64,000 nucleotides of DNA from Pseudomonadota bacterium (GTDB taxonomy: Bacteria > Desulfobacterota > Desulfovibrionia > Desulfovibrionales > Desulfovibrionaceae): contig JAEYOJ010000066.1 of the NCBI GenBank assembly GCA_023411815.1, forward strand, positions 32,578 through 96,577, given 5' to 3'. The translations under genes were made by a program, and so were the position numbers. Within the stretch, counting starts at the first letter, position 1; the number at the start of each line of letters is the position of its first letter. The notes under the pieces were generated by a model that was not told where the DNA came from, made no database searches, and saw only the letters and a program-made list of their open reading frames with translations. Positions 53,240-61,804 of this stretch are shown here, piece after piece.

Positions 53240-53833
53240 ATGGTTGGAACCGCATTCAAGGGCAAGAGCAGCCTGGGCGTTAAACTGACGGTGGCCTTGG
53301 CCGCCATCGGGCTCGTAGTCATGTTTGCCTCGTCCATCATCCATAGACTGGAGAGCCCCTCGCGCAAGGAGTTTCTGCGCCAACCGGACCAGACTGCCCA
53401 GCAAGGCATGGCCGGTCAGGACATGAACGAAATGGGCAAGCTCATGGCAGCGTTGCGTGAAAATCCCGATGATCCGCAGGCAAATCTGGATATCGCCAAG
53501 GCGTTCATGCGCATGCAGGAATTCGAGCGGGCCGACATGTTCCTGCAGCGGGCCCTCCAGGCTGATCCGAACAATATCGAGGCCTTGCGCCTGCTTGCCA
53601 TGGCGGCTTTTCATGCGCAGCGGCACGAACAGGCGGCCCAGGCGCTCATGCGACTCCTGGCCAAGCGCCCGGATGATGCCGGTGCGCACTTCAATCTGGC
53701 GGTGCTCTACAGCCATTATCTTGAAGATGAGCAAAAGGCCGAATTTCATATGCGCAAGGCGAGAGAGCATGCCAAAGACGATCCCCAACTTTTGGAAATG
53801 ATCGAACGTGAAGCCCAGGCGCACGGCGGTTAG
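53240..53833 (+). CDS. Membrane-anchored TPR protein, CcmI-like
   Basis: A 197-residue protein with an N-terminal membrane helix (about 16-34) and three to four tetratricopeptide repeats (about 60-180; for example ANLDIAKAFMRMQEFERADMFLQRAL). CcmI/NrfG-like proteins of this shape hold apocytochrome c for heme attachment. Its place right after ccmD fits such a role in a system without CcmH. TAGGAGG six bases before ATG overlaps the ccmD stop, so it belongs to the ccm operon. Confidence 0.75.
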   Translation: MVGTAFKGKSSLGVKLTVALAAIGLVVMFASSIIHRLESPSRKEFLRQPDQTAQQGMAGQDMNEMGKLMAALRENPDDPQANLDIAKAFMRMQEFERADMFLQRALQADPNNIEALRLLAMAAFHAQRHEQAAQALMRLLAKRPDDAGAHFNLAVLYSHYLEDEQKAEFHMRKAREHAKDDPQLLEMIEREAQAHGG

Positions 53834-53902
53834 TATTGGGTCAGAACAGATATCTTTGACAGCAGGCGTCGTTCCCAAGCATGACCTTCATATGCAGTCG
53901 TA

Positions 53903-53930
53903 TTGACAGGAATGTGTCATTTTTTAAAAT
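53903..53930 (+). promoter_or_regulatory. Sigma-70-type promoter of livK
   Basis: TTGACA (53903-53908), 16-base spacer, TAAAAT (53925-53930). The leader is about 80 bases, with AAGGAG before ATG 54018. Confidence 0.75.
53904..53919. promoter_or_regulatory. Palindrome across the livK -35 region
   Basis: TGACA, six bases, TGTCA; overlaps the -35 box and so could be a repressor site. Confidence 0.45.
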
Positions 53931-54017
53931 ACATCGTTTGGCAATACAGGAGCCTTAATGGGTAAAACCGACGCAGTGAAGGTCGGTCGTTCAACATCCG
54001 TTCAAGGAGAGGGGTTT

Positions 54018-55190
54018 ATGAAACGCATTGTGTTCATGCTGATTCTGGCATGCCTGGGGCTCATCGCCCTGGCGGGTTGCGGCAACGAGCCGGCCAAGGA
54101 AGAGGCCAAGACCGACGCCGCCCCTAAAGCCGCCCCCGCGGCCGGTGGCGCGATCGTGCTCGGTGCGGCCGGCGCCCACAGCGGCGACTTGGCCTCCTAT
54201 GGCCTGCCTTCGGTGAACGCCGCCAAGCTGGTGGCCAAGATGTACAACGAGAAGGGCGGCCTGCTCGGCCGTCAGGTCGTGGTCCAGTCCGAAGACGACC
54301 AGTGCAAGCCCGAATTGGCCACCAACGTGGCGACCAAGCTCGTCTCCGACAAGGTGATGGTGGTCATGGGCCATATCTGCTCCGGCGCCACCAAGGCCGC
54401 CCTGCCCATCTACAGGGATGCCAAGCTCGTGTGCATGTCTCCTTCGGCTACCAATCCGCCCTTGACCCAGAGCGGCGAGTATCCCAACTTCTTCCGCACC
54501 ATTGCTTCCGACGACGCCCAGGCCAAGATTGGCGTGGACTACGCCATCCAGTCGCTCGGCGCGAAGAAGATCGCCGTGCTGCATGACAAGGGCGACTACG
54601 GCAAGGGCTACGCCGAGTTCGCCAAGGCCTTCATCGATCAGGGCGGACAGGCCAAGGTCGTGCTTTTCGAGGGCGTGACCCCCGGCGCCGTGGACTACTC
54701 CGCTGTGGTGAACAAGGTCCGCCAGTCCGGCGCCGACGTGGTCATTTTCGGCGGCTACCATCCCGAGGCCTCCAAGATCGTTTCGCAGATGCGCAAGAAG
54801 CAGATGAAGACGCCCTTCCTGTCCGATGACGGCGTGAAGGACGACACCTTCATCAAGGTCGCCGGCGCCGACGCCGAGGGCGTCTACGCTTCCGGCCCGC
54901 GCGACATCTCGGCCAACCCGCTCTACAAGCAGGCCATCGAACAGCACAAGGCCGAGTTCGGCTCCGAGCCCGGCGCGTTCTTCCCCGAGGCCTACTCCGC
55001 CAGCCTTGCGCTCCTGAACGCCATCGAAAAAGCCGGTTCAACGGACTACGACGCCGTGGTCAAGGCTCTGCGCAGTGAATACGTGGATACCCCGGTTGGC
55101 CGGATCTCCTTCGACGAGAAGGGTGATGCCATCGGCGTCGGCTTCTCCATGTACCAGGTCCAGAACGGTCAGTTCGTGGAACTCAAGTAG
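54018..55190 (+). CDS. livK: Branched-chain amino acid ABC transporter substrate-binding lipoprotein
   Basis: The periplasmic binding protein for leucine, isoleucine, valine or related substrates; 390 residues. It has a lipoprotein signal: a hydrophobic N-terminus ending LIALAGCGN, with the cysteine in the LAGC lipobox. A charged, Ala/Pro-rich spacer leads into the type I periplasmic-binding fold (GAAGAHSGDLASYG, SEDDQCKPELA, KIAVLHDKGDYGKGYA). AAGGAG eight bases before ATG 54018 fixes the start. A hairpin between livK and livH probably makes livK more abundant than the membrane parts, as usual in such operons. Confidence 0.93.
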   Translation: MKRIVFMLILACLGLIALAGCGNEPAKEEAKTDAAPKAAPAAGGAIVLGAAGAHSGDLASYGLPSVNAAKLVAKMYNEKGGLLGRQVVVQSEDDQCKPELATNVATKLVSDKVMVVMGHICSGATKAALPIYRDAKLVCMSPSATNPPLTQSGEYPNFFRTIASDDAQAKIGVDYAIQSLGAKKIAVLHDKGDYGKGYAEFAKAFIDQGGQAKVVLFEGVTPGAVDYSAVVNKVRQSGADVVIFGGYHPEASKIVSQMRKKQMKTPFLSDDGVKDDTFIKVAGADAEGVYASGPRDISANPLYKQAIEQHKAEFGSEPGAFFPEAYSASLALLNAIEKAGSTDYDAVVKALRSEYVDTPVGRISFDEKGDAIGVGFSMYQVQNGQFVELK

Positions 55191-55214
55191 CATTCTCATA
55201 TGATCGAGCATTGA

Positions 55215-55241
55215 AGGGGGCGGATGAATAGTCCGCCCCCT
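55215..55241 (+). terminator. Attenuating hairpin between livK and livH
   Basis: AGGGGGCGGA pairs perfectly with TCCGCCCCCT around TGAATAG, with only a weak T-rich tail. Partial read-through would explain the livK excess typical of ABC operons. Confidence 0.65.
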
Positions 55242-55432
55242 AATTGTTGCTAAACCGTCCATATCCCGTTACACCGGTGGCGTCCGCGGGCATGCTCCGC
55301 GAATCCCATGCCCAGGCCTTTGATTCGGGATGCGGGCTCCGGCTCCGGCCGGTCCCTTGGACTGAGGCGCATGCGCGCCAGCGGCGGAACGGCCTTTACC
55401 AGGCGGATTTGGAACACACTCGGCAGGTAACA

Positions 55433-56335
55433 ATGGAATTCTTCTGGGAATACTTCTTTGGTGGCTTGACCAGGGGGAGCATCTACGCGCTCATCGCCCT
55501 GGGCTACACCATGGTCTATGGCATCATCGAGCTCATCAACTTCGCCCACGGCGAGATATACATGATCGGTGCCTTCACCGGTCTCATCGTGGCCGGCGTG
55601 CTTGGCGTGCTCGGCTTCCCGGGACTGGCGATCCTGGCCATCGCCCTGGTGGCGGCGGTCATCTGGGCCGCGTCTTACGGGTACACGGTGGAGAAGATCG
55701 CCTACAGGCCGTTGCGTAATGCTCCGCGCCTCTCGCCGCTCATCTCCGCCATCGGCATGTCCATCTTCCTCCAGAACTACGTTCTGCTCGCCCAGACTTC
55801 CGATTTCCTGCCCTTCCCGCGGCTCATCCCGAACTTTGAGTTCCTGGGTTCCTTCGCGATGATCATGGGCTCCAGCGATCTGGTCATCGTGGTCGTATCG
55901 GCCCTGGTCATGGTCGGCTTGACCCTGTTCATCAAGTACACGCGCCTGGGCAAGGCCATGCGAGCCACGGCCCAGAACCGTAAGATGGCCCAACTGGTGG
56001 GCGTCAACGTGGATCGCGTCATCTCGGCCACCTTCGTCATCGGTTCGACTCTGGCGGCCATCGGCGGAGTGCTCATCGCCTCGCACATCGGCCAGATCAA
56101 CTTCTTCATCGGCTTCATCGCCGGCATCAAGGCCTTCTCCGCCGCGGTGCTTGGCGGCATCGGCAGCATCCCCGGAGCCGTGCTCGGCGGGCTCATCTTG
56201 GGTTGGACCGAGAGCTTCGCTACTGGATATGTCTCCAGCGACTACGAAGACGTGTTCGCCTTCGCCTTGCTGGTCGTCATCCTTATTTTCAGGCCTTCCG
56301 GCATACTGGGCAAGCCGCCCACGCAGAAGGTCTAG
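55433..56335 (+). CDS. livH: Branched-chain amino acid ABC transporter permease LivH
   Basis: One of the two membrane channels; 300 residues, about eight helices. Family motifs are GYTMVYGIIELINFAHGE at about 28-45 and the EAA-like cytoplasmic loop GKAMRATAQNRKMAQLVGV. The start ATG 55433 is chosen from family length; its ribosome-binding site is poor. The longer frame to 55244 runs back into the livK terminator. livM follows 85 bases later. Confidence 0.93.
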   Translation: MEFFWEYFFGGLTRGSIYALIALGYTMVYGIIELINFAHGEIYMIGAFTGLIVAGVLGVLGFPGLAILAIALVAAVIWAASYGYTVEKIAYRPLRNAPRLSPLISAIGMSIFLQNYVLLAQTSDFLPFPRLIPNFEFLGSFAMIMGSSDLVIVVVSALVMVGLTLFIKYTRLGKAMRATAQNRKMAQLVGVNVDRVISATFVIGSTLAAIGGVLIASHIGQINFFIGFIAGIKAFSAAVLGGIGSIPGAVLGGLILGWTESFATGYVSSDYEDVFAFALLVVILIFRPSGILGKPPTQKV

Positions 56336-56420
56336 CCGGCAGTTCGGACAGATCGGCTTCGGCCGTTTCGTCCGTACGGGACAGTCGAAAGAAATTTCTA
56401 GCAACAGGGCTTCCATCGGT

Positions 56421-57668
56421 ATGCACGGACTGAAGAAATCGCTCCTGATAAGCGCCTGGTTCATGTTCCTGACCTTCCCCATCATGGTCATCCGCGTGAA
56501 CACGGTCTACAAGACCATCGAATGGCGCTGGATGAATCTGCTATGGGTCGGTCTGGGCGCCTTTGTTCTGTCCATGGTCTGGCGCTACCTCATCCAGCGC
56601 CGGGAACTCGGCCGCGCGAAGGATGAGTCGGGCAAGGCCGCCGATCTGCCCCTGGCAAGGCGGCTGATCGGACACCGCCACTTCAGGATGGGAACCCTGG
56701 CCTTGGTGGCCGGCGTCGCCCTGATCTTTCCCTTGGTGTTCTCCACGTATCAGACGAACATAATGACCTCGACCATGCTGTACGTGGTCCTCGGTCTGGG
56801 GCTGAACATCGTCGTAGGCTTGGCGGGTCTGTTGGATCTGGGCTATGTGGCTTTTTATGCCGTGGGGGCCTACACCTATGCCCTGCTCAACTATCACTTC
56901 GGGCTGGGTTTCTGGACCGTGCTGCCTGTTGGAGCCGTCCTGGGCGCGATGTTCGGCCTGATGCTCGGTTTCCCCATACTGCGCTTGCGCGGCGACTATC
57001 TGGCCATCGTTACCTTGGGCTTCGGTTCCATCATCCGGCTTGTGCTGGAGAACTGGAACGAATTCTCGCAAGGCCCGAGCGGCATCTCCAATATCGCGCG
57101 TCCCGGTTTTTTCGACATGAGCTTCACGGTAAGCCAGTCGGTCACCTATCTTTACTATATCATGCTCGGCCTTGTTCTTTTGACCATCCTGGTGGTCAAC
57201 CGGCTCAAGGACTCGCGCATCGGGCGAGCCTGGCTGGCCTTGCGTGAGGACGAGATCGCCTGCCAGGCCATGGGCATCGACAAGATGAAGACCAAACTCC
57301 TGGCCTTCGCCCTGGGCGCCACCTGGGCAGGCATCGCCGGAGTCGTCTTCGCGGCCAGGACCACCTTCATCAACCCGGCCAGCTTCACCTTCCTTGAGTC
57401 GGCCTTCATCCTGTCCATCGTCGTCCTGGGAGGCATGGGCTCCACCCTTGGTGTCATTCTTGGCGCGTTCATCCTCATCCTCCTGCCCGAGTACATGCGC
57501 GCCTTCTCTGAATACCGCATGCTGCTCTTCGGCGCGACCATGGTCCTGGTCATGGTCTTCAGGCCACAGGGATTGGTGAAGTTCGAACGCAGGCGCTACG
57601 TGATCAATGACGCGGGCCAGTCCGAGGGTAAGCGCCCGGCAAGCAAGGAAGCAGGCGAGCAGGCCTGA
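56421..57668 (+). CDS. livM: Branched-chain amino acid ABC transporter permease LivM
   Basis: The second membrane channel; 415 residues. An N-terminal extension of about 110 residues with extra helices (LLISAWFMFLTFPIMVIRV) precedes the common LivM core, as in many deltaproteobacterial and E. coli LivM proteins. Core motifs are GLNIVVGLAGLLDLGYVAFYAVGAY and the loop REDEIACQAMGID. ATG 56421 has no clear ribosome-binding site. livG begins 11 bases after the stop. Confidence 0.92.
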   Translation: MHGLKKSLLISAWFMFLTFPIMVIRVNTVYKTIEWRWMNLLWVGLGAFVLSMVWRYLIQRRELGRAKDESGKAADLPLARRLIGHRHFRMGTLALVAGVALIFPLVFSTYQTNIMTSTMLYVVLGLGLNIVVGLAGLLDLGYVAFYAVGAYTYALLNYHFGLGFWTVLPVGAVLGAMFGLMLGFPILRLRGDYLAIVTLGFGSIIRLVLENWNEFSQGPSGISNIARPGFFDMSFTVSQSVTYLYYIMLGLVLLTILVVNRLKDSRIGRAWLALREDEIACQAMGIDKMKTKLLAFALGATWAGIAGVVFAARTTFINPASFTFLESAFILSIVVLGGMGSTLGVILGAFILILLPEYMRAFSEYRMLLFGATMVLVMVFRPQGLVKFERRRYVINDAGQSEGKRPASKEAGEQA

Positions 57669-57679
57669 GCGGGACAGTC

Positions 57680-58468
57680 ATGAAACCGGTTCTCGAAGTA
57701 CAGAAAGTAAGCATGGACTTCGGCGGCCTGCGGGCGCTGAGCGAAGTCGATCTGGTCATCAACCAGGGCGAGATCGTGGCCCTCATCGGCCCCAATGGCG
57801 CAGGCAAGACGACCTTTTTCAATTGCGTGACGGGTATTTATGAGCCGACCGAAGGCAGTGTGATGGTCACGCCTCCCGGCAAGGCGAGCAAGCGCATCAA
57901 CGGTCTCAAGCCCAACCAGGTCACGGAACTGGGCATGGCCCGCACGTTCCAGAACATCCGGCTCTTCCCGTCCATGACAGTGCTCGAAAACGTCATGATA
58001 GGCCGGCACTGCCGCACCAAGACCTCGGTGCTCGGAGCGGTGCTGCGCACTCCGCGTGCCCGCCGCGAGGAGCAGGAGGTTGTGGACCGCAGCTACGCGT
58101 TGCTCAAACGCGTCGGGCTGAGCAAGTACTACAATGAATTGTCCAGCAACCTGCCCTACGGTGCCCAGCGAAGATTGGAAATCGCCCGGGCCATGGCCAC
58201 GGATCCTTTCGTGCTTCTGTTGGACGAGCCCGCCGCCGGCATGAACCCTCAGGAAACCGAGGAACTCAAGCGTCTGGTGGTGCGCATTCGCGAAGAGGAC
58301 AACTTGTCCATCCTGCTCATCGAGCATGACATGAAGATGGTCATGAGCCTGTCGGATCGCATTTACGTCATGGAATACGGCAAGAAGATCGCCGAGGGAA
58401 CGCCCCAAGAGGTTCGCGCCGATCCACGAGTCATCCAGGCCTACCTCGGAGAGGAAGAGAATGCTTGA
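57680..58468 (+). CDS. livG: Branched-chain amino acid ABC transporter ATP-binding protein LivG
   Basis: A 262-residue ABC ATPase of the LivG type: Walker A GPNGAGKTT (about 37-45), the LivG hallmark ARTFQNIRLFPSMTVLENV, the signature LPYGAQRRLEIARA and Walker B LLLDEPAAGMNP. It overlaps livF by eight bases. The protein is more typical than the second LivG-like gene at 59221. Confidence 0.94.
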   Translation: MKPVLEVQKVSMDFGGLRALSEVDLVINQGEIVALIGPNGAGKTTFFNCVTGIYEPTEGSVMVTPPGKASKRINGLKPNQVTELGMARTFQNIRLFPSMTVLENVMIGRHCRTKTSVLGAVLRTPRARREEQEVVDRSYALLKRVGLSKYYNELSSNLPYGAQRRLEIARAMATDPFVLLLDEPAAGMNPQETEELKRLVVRIREEDNLSILLIEHDMKMVMSLSDRIYVMEYGKKIAEGTPQEVRADPRVIQAYLGEEENA

Positions 58469-59168
58469 GCTGAGGCATATCGATTCGTTTTACGGCAGCA
58501 TCCAGGCCTTGCGCGATGTGAGCATGCGCGTGGAGCAGGGTGAGATCATCACGCTTATTGGCGCCAACGGGGCAGGCAAGACGACAACGCTCATGTCCAT
58601 TTGCGGCGTGGTGCCCCCCCGCAACGGCGAGATCATCTTCGAAGGCAAGCCCATCCATGAGCTGTCCACGGACCAGATCGTGGCCCTGGGCATTTCCCAG
58701 GTTCCGGAGGGACGGCTCATCTTCCCGAGCCTTACGGTCACCGAGAACCTGGACATGGGGGCCTTCCTCCGTCGCGACCGAGCGGGAATCAAGCGCGATC
58801 AAGAATACATTTACGAGCTCTTTCCCATTCTTTCGAGCCGGCGCCGCCAGCTCGGCGGGACGCTTTCCGGCGGTGAGCAGCAGATGCTTGCCATCTCGCG
58901 CGCCTTGATGGCCCGACCTCGCCTGCTCCTGCTTGATGAGCCGTCGCTGGGTCTTGCTCCGCTCATCATCCGGCAGATCTTCGAGATCATCGAGAAGATC
59001 AACAAGGAGAGCAATACAACCATCTTCCTGGTGGAGCAGAATGCCAACCAGGCCCTCAAGGTCGCTCACCGGGGCTACGTCATGGAGAACGGCCGTATCA
59101 CCATGAGCGACACGGCGGCTCATCTTCTTGAGAATGAGGACGTGAAGAAGGCTTACCTTGGCCTATAG
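58461..59168 (+). CDS. livF: Branched-chain amino acid ABC transporter ATP-binding protein LivF
   Basis: A 235-residue ABC ATPase of the LivF type: Walker A GANGAGKTT, signature LSGGEQQMLAISRALM and Walker B LLLDEPSLGLAP. It overlaps livG by eight bases and is preceded by GAGGAAG. LivF and LivG form the two different ATPase subunits of the transporter. Confidence 0.94.
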   Translation: MLELRHIDSFYGSIQALRDVSMRVEQGEIITLIGANGAGKTTTLMSICGVVPPRNGEIIFEGKPIHELSTDQIVALGISQVPEGRLIFPSLTVTENLDMGAFLRRDRAGIKRDQEYIYELFPILSSRRRQLGGTLSGGEQQMLAISRALMARPRLLLLDEPSLGLAPLIIRQIFEIIEKINKESNTTIFLVEQNANQALKVAHRGYVMENGRITMSDTAAHLLENEDVKKAYLGL

Positions 59169-59220
59169 CACGGGCAAGGCCCCACTCATCATCCCGATCT
59201 GCTCACCGGAGCGATAGGCT

Positions 59221-60024
59221 ATGGGACTGATCCTGACCACTGAAGCGCTCAGCAAGCGCTTTGGTGGACTCATGGCCCTGTCCGATGTCAGCCTTGCCGT
59301 GGAGGCCGGGACCATATTCGGCATTATCGGCCCAAACGGCGCAGGCAAGACGACCCTGTTCAACTGTATCGCAGGTGCTTTCAGGCCGACTTCAGGGCGC
59401 ATCACCCTCCATGGGTGTCAAGCGCAGCAGCGCCTTTCTTGGCGCAATGGCGGTGCAGACTGCAGGATTGAAGGCCTTCGCCCCGACCATTTGGCGAGTC
59501 TTGGGATTGCCCGCACTTTCCAGAATATCCGGCTCTTCGCGGAACTGAGTGCGCTGGATAACGTGCGTGTGGGGCGACACGTCCGCTCGCGCCAAGGCTT
59601 TTGGGGCGCTGTCCTGCGCCTGCCTGCACAGAAGCGTGAAGAGCGCGAGATCAAGGAGGCCGCCCTGCGCCAACTGGCCTTCGTGGGCCTGGAGGCCAGG
59701 GCCGGCGTGCCTGCCGGCAGCTTGTCCTATGGTGATCAGCGCCGGTTGGAGATCGCCAGGGCCCTTGCCTGTGAACCGAGGCTGCTCCTTCTGGATGAGC
59801 CGGCCGCGGGCATGAATCCACGCGAAACCGCCGGACTTGTGGATCTCATCAAACAGGTTGCGGATTCGGGCGTCACCGTGGTGCTCATCGAGCACGACAT
59901 GCGGCTGGTCATGAGCCTGTGCCAACGTCTGGCCGTGCTGGACCACGGCATCAAAATCGCCGATGGCGATCCGCGAGCAGTGCGGGAGGACCCCGGGGTC
60001 GTGGAGGCCTATCTCGGCCGCTGA
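59221..60024 (+). CDS. Second LivG-like ABC transporter ATP-binding protein
   Basis: A 267-residue ABC ATPase of the LivG family with Walker A GPNGAGKTT, ARTFQNIRLFAELSALDNV, the signature LSYGDQRRLEIARA and Walker B LLLDEPAAGMNP. It is clearly a paralogue of the LivG at 57680 but has diverged, with an inserted stretch LHGCQAQQRLSWRNGG. It follows livF by 52 bases and is not matched by a second LivF or permease here. It may be an alternative subunit or serve a transporter coded elsewhere. Confidence 0.88.
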   Translation: MGLILTTEALSKRFGGLMALSDVSLAVEAGTIFGIIGPNGAGKTTLFNCIAGAFRPTSGRITLHGCQAQQRLSWRNGGADCRIEGLRPDHLASLGIARTFQNIRLFAELSALDNVRVGRHVRSRQGFWGAVLRLPAQKREEREIKEAALRQLAFVGLEARAGVPAGSLSYGDQRRLEIARALACEPRLLLLDEPAAGMNPRETAGLVDLIKQVADSGVTVVLIEHDMRLVMSLCQRLAVLDHGIKIADGDPRAVREDPGVVEAYLGR

Positions 60025-60052
60025 GCCGGTTCGCCCGCCTTCGACTAGGTGG

Positions 60053-60081
60053 TTGCCAGAAGTCATCCCAAGGTATATCCT
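60053..60081 (+). promoter_or_regulatory. Probable guaB promoter
   Basis: TTGCCA (60053-60058), 17-base spacer, TATCCT (60076-60081). Confidence 0.55.
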
Positions 60082-60093
60082 GGGTGGATATAC
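60073..60093. promoter_or_regulatory. Candidate operator in the guaB promoter
   Basis: A perfect 8-bp inverted repeat, GTATATCC, TGGGT, GGATATAC, overlapping the -10 box and the probable start site. The position suits a repressor of guanine nucleotide synthesis, but no known consensus was matched. Confidence 0.5.
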
Positions 60094-60225
60094 ATTTAAT
60101 GGGGTTCCAATTCCCCTGCCCAGCACCAACAAAAAGCAATACATGATCATGGCCGCCATTGTCCCGCACGGACCTGTAGGGGACCGGTGCCGGCGGCTAC
60201 GGAGCCATACCCGAGGGAGGTTTGC

Positions 60226-61683
60226 ATGGACAAGATCAGGGGCCAGGCGCTGACGTTCGATGATGTGCTCCTAGTTCCCGCCTATTCCGAGGTTACCCCG
60301 GATTTGGCGGACGTATCGACCCAACTTACGCCCACCATCAAGCTGAACATCCCCATCATGAGCGCCGCCATGGACACGGTCACGGAGTCGAGCATGGCCA
60401 TCGCCATGGCCCGGCAAGGCGGAGTCGGCGTCATCCACAAGAATTTGTCCATCGAAGACCATGTGTACGAGGTCGGCAAGGTCAAGAAGTCCGAAAGCGG
60501 CATGATCCACGACCCGGTGACCATCAGCCCCGAGTTGACAGTGGGACAGGCGCTGGAGCTCATGGGCGAGTACCGCATCTCCGGATTGCCCGTGGTGGAG
60601 GGAGACCGGCTGGTGGGCATTTTGACCAACCGCGACGTACGCTTCGTGACGGACATGTCTTCCAAGGTCGCGGACGTCATGACCAGCAAGCGTCTCGTCA
60701 CCGTGCCCGAAGGCACAACGCTTGAAGAGGCCAAGATGCACCTGCACGAGGCGCGCATCGAAAAGCTCCTCGTCGTGGACGAGAACAACAAGCTCAAGGG
60801 CCTTATCACGATCAAGGACATCGAGAAGAAGGGCAAGTACCCGAATTCGTGCAAGGACGAGAAGGGCAGGCTGCGCGTGGGAGCCGCGGTGGGCGTGGGG
60901 GCGGACCGAGACGCCCGGGCCGAGGCCCTCATCAGGGCCGGTGTCGACTTCCTGGTGCTCGATTCGGCCCATGGCCATTCCAGGAACATTCTTCGCGCCG
61001 TGGAAGCGCTCAAGTCGCAATTCCCAAATACGCAACTCGTGGCCGGCAACGTGGCTACCTATGAAGGCGCCAAGCAGCTCATCCAGGCCGGAGCGGATAC
61101 GGTCAAGGTGGGCATTGGACCCGGCTCCATCTGCACCACGCGCATCGTTGCCGGCGTCGGCGTGCCCCAGGTGACGGCCATCATGGAAGCTGTCCGTGCC
61201 TGCCGCGAACATGACCGCTGCTGCATCGCGGATGGCGGCATCAAGTTCTCGGGCGACATCGTCAAGGCCATCGCCGCTGGCGCGGACACGGTCATGATCG
61301 GCAGCCTGCTGGCGGGCACGGAGGAGAGCCCGGGCGAGACCATCCTCTATCAGGGCCGCACCTATAAGATCTACCGGGGCATGGGCTCCATCGACGCCAT
61401 GCGCGAAGGCAGCAAGGACCGTTATTTCCAGGAGAAGGCCTCCAAGTTCGTGCCCGAAGGCATCGTGGGCCGCGTGCCTTACAAGGGCCCGCTGTCCGAG
61501 AACATCTACCAGATGGTGGGGGGGCTCAAATCCGGCATGGGCTACTGCGGCTGCGCCACCATCGCCGAGCTCAAGGAAAAGACGAGTTTCATGCAGATAT
61601 CCGCGGCGGGGCTGCGTGAGAGTCACGTGCATGACGTCATCATCACAAAAGAATCGCCCAATTATAACGTGGACAAGCTGTAA
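60226..61683 (+). CDS. guaB: Inosine-5'-monophosphate dehydrogenase
   Basis: Converts IMP to XMP with NAD, the committed step of GMP synthesis. It is 485 residues. The TIM barrel carries the catalytic Cys303 in GSICTTR and the flap RGMGSIDAM. A pair of CBS domains sits at about 94-203. ATG 60226 has GAGGGAGG six bases upstream; the longer frame to 60187 is rejected. guaA follows after 121 bases, so the two probably form a guaBA operon. Confidence 0.96.
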   Translation: MDKIRGQALTFDDVLLVPAYSEVTPDLADVSTQLTPTIKLNIPIMSAAMDTVTESSMAIAMARQGGVGVIHKNLSIEDHVYEVGKVKKSESGMIHDPVTISPELTVGQALELMGEYRISGLPVVEGDRLVGILTNRDVRFVTDMSSKVADVMTSKRLVTVPEGTTLEEAKMHLHEARIEKLLVVDENNKLKGLITIKDIEKKGKYPNSCKDEKGRLRVGAAVGVGADRDARAEALIRAGVDFLVLDSAHGHSRNILRAVEALKSQFPNTQLVAGNVATYEGAKQLIQAGADTVKVGIGPGSICTTRIVAGVGVPQVTAIMEAVRACREHDRCCIADGGIKFSGDIVKAIAAGADTVMIGSLLAGTEESPGETILYQGRTYKIYRGMGSIDAMREGSKDRYFQEKASKFVPEGIVGRVPYKGPLSENIYQMVGGLKSGMGYCGCATIAELKEKTSFMQISAAGLRESHVHDVIITKESPNYNVDKL

Positions 61684-61804
61684 GTCGCGTTCTCGACAGG
61701 AAAGCGTTTTTTTACTAATGGCCTGAAGGCGTCAGACAGGGAAGCCCGCGACCGGCGATGCGCCGGCCAGGGCGGCCCGCCTGAAACAGCGCCGAGGAGA
61801 TAGC

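Noticed and set aside
60025..60225. Possible guanine riboswitch before guaB
   Set aside because: No purine-riboswitch core pattern is visible in the 200-base leader; the inverted repeat there is a DNA-type operator candidate at the promoter.
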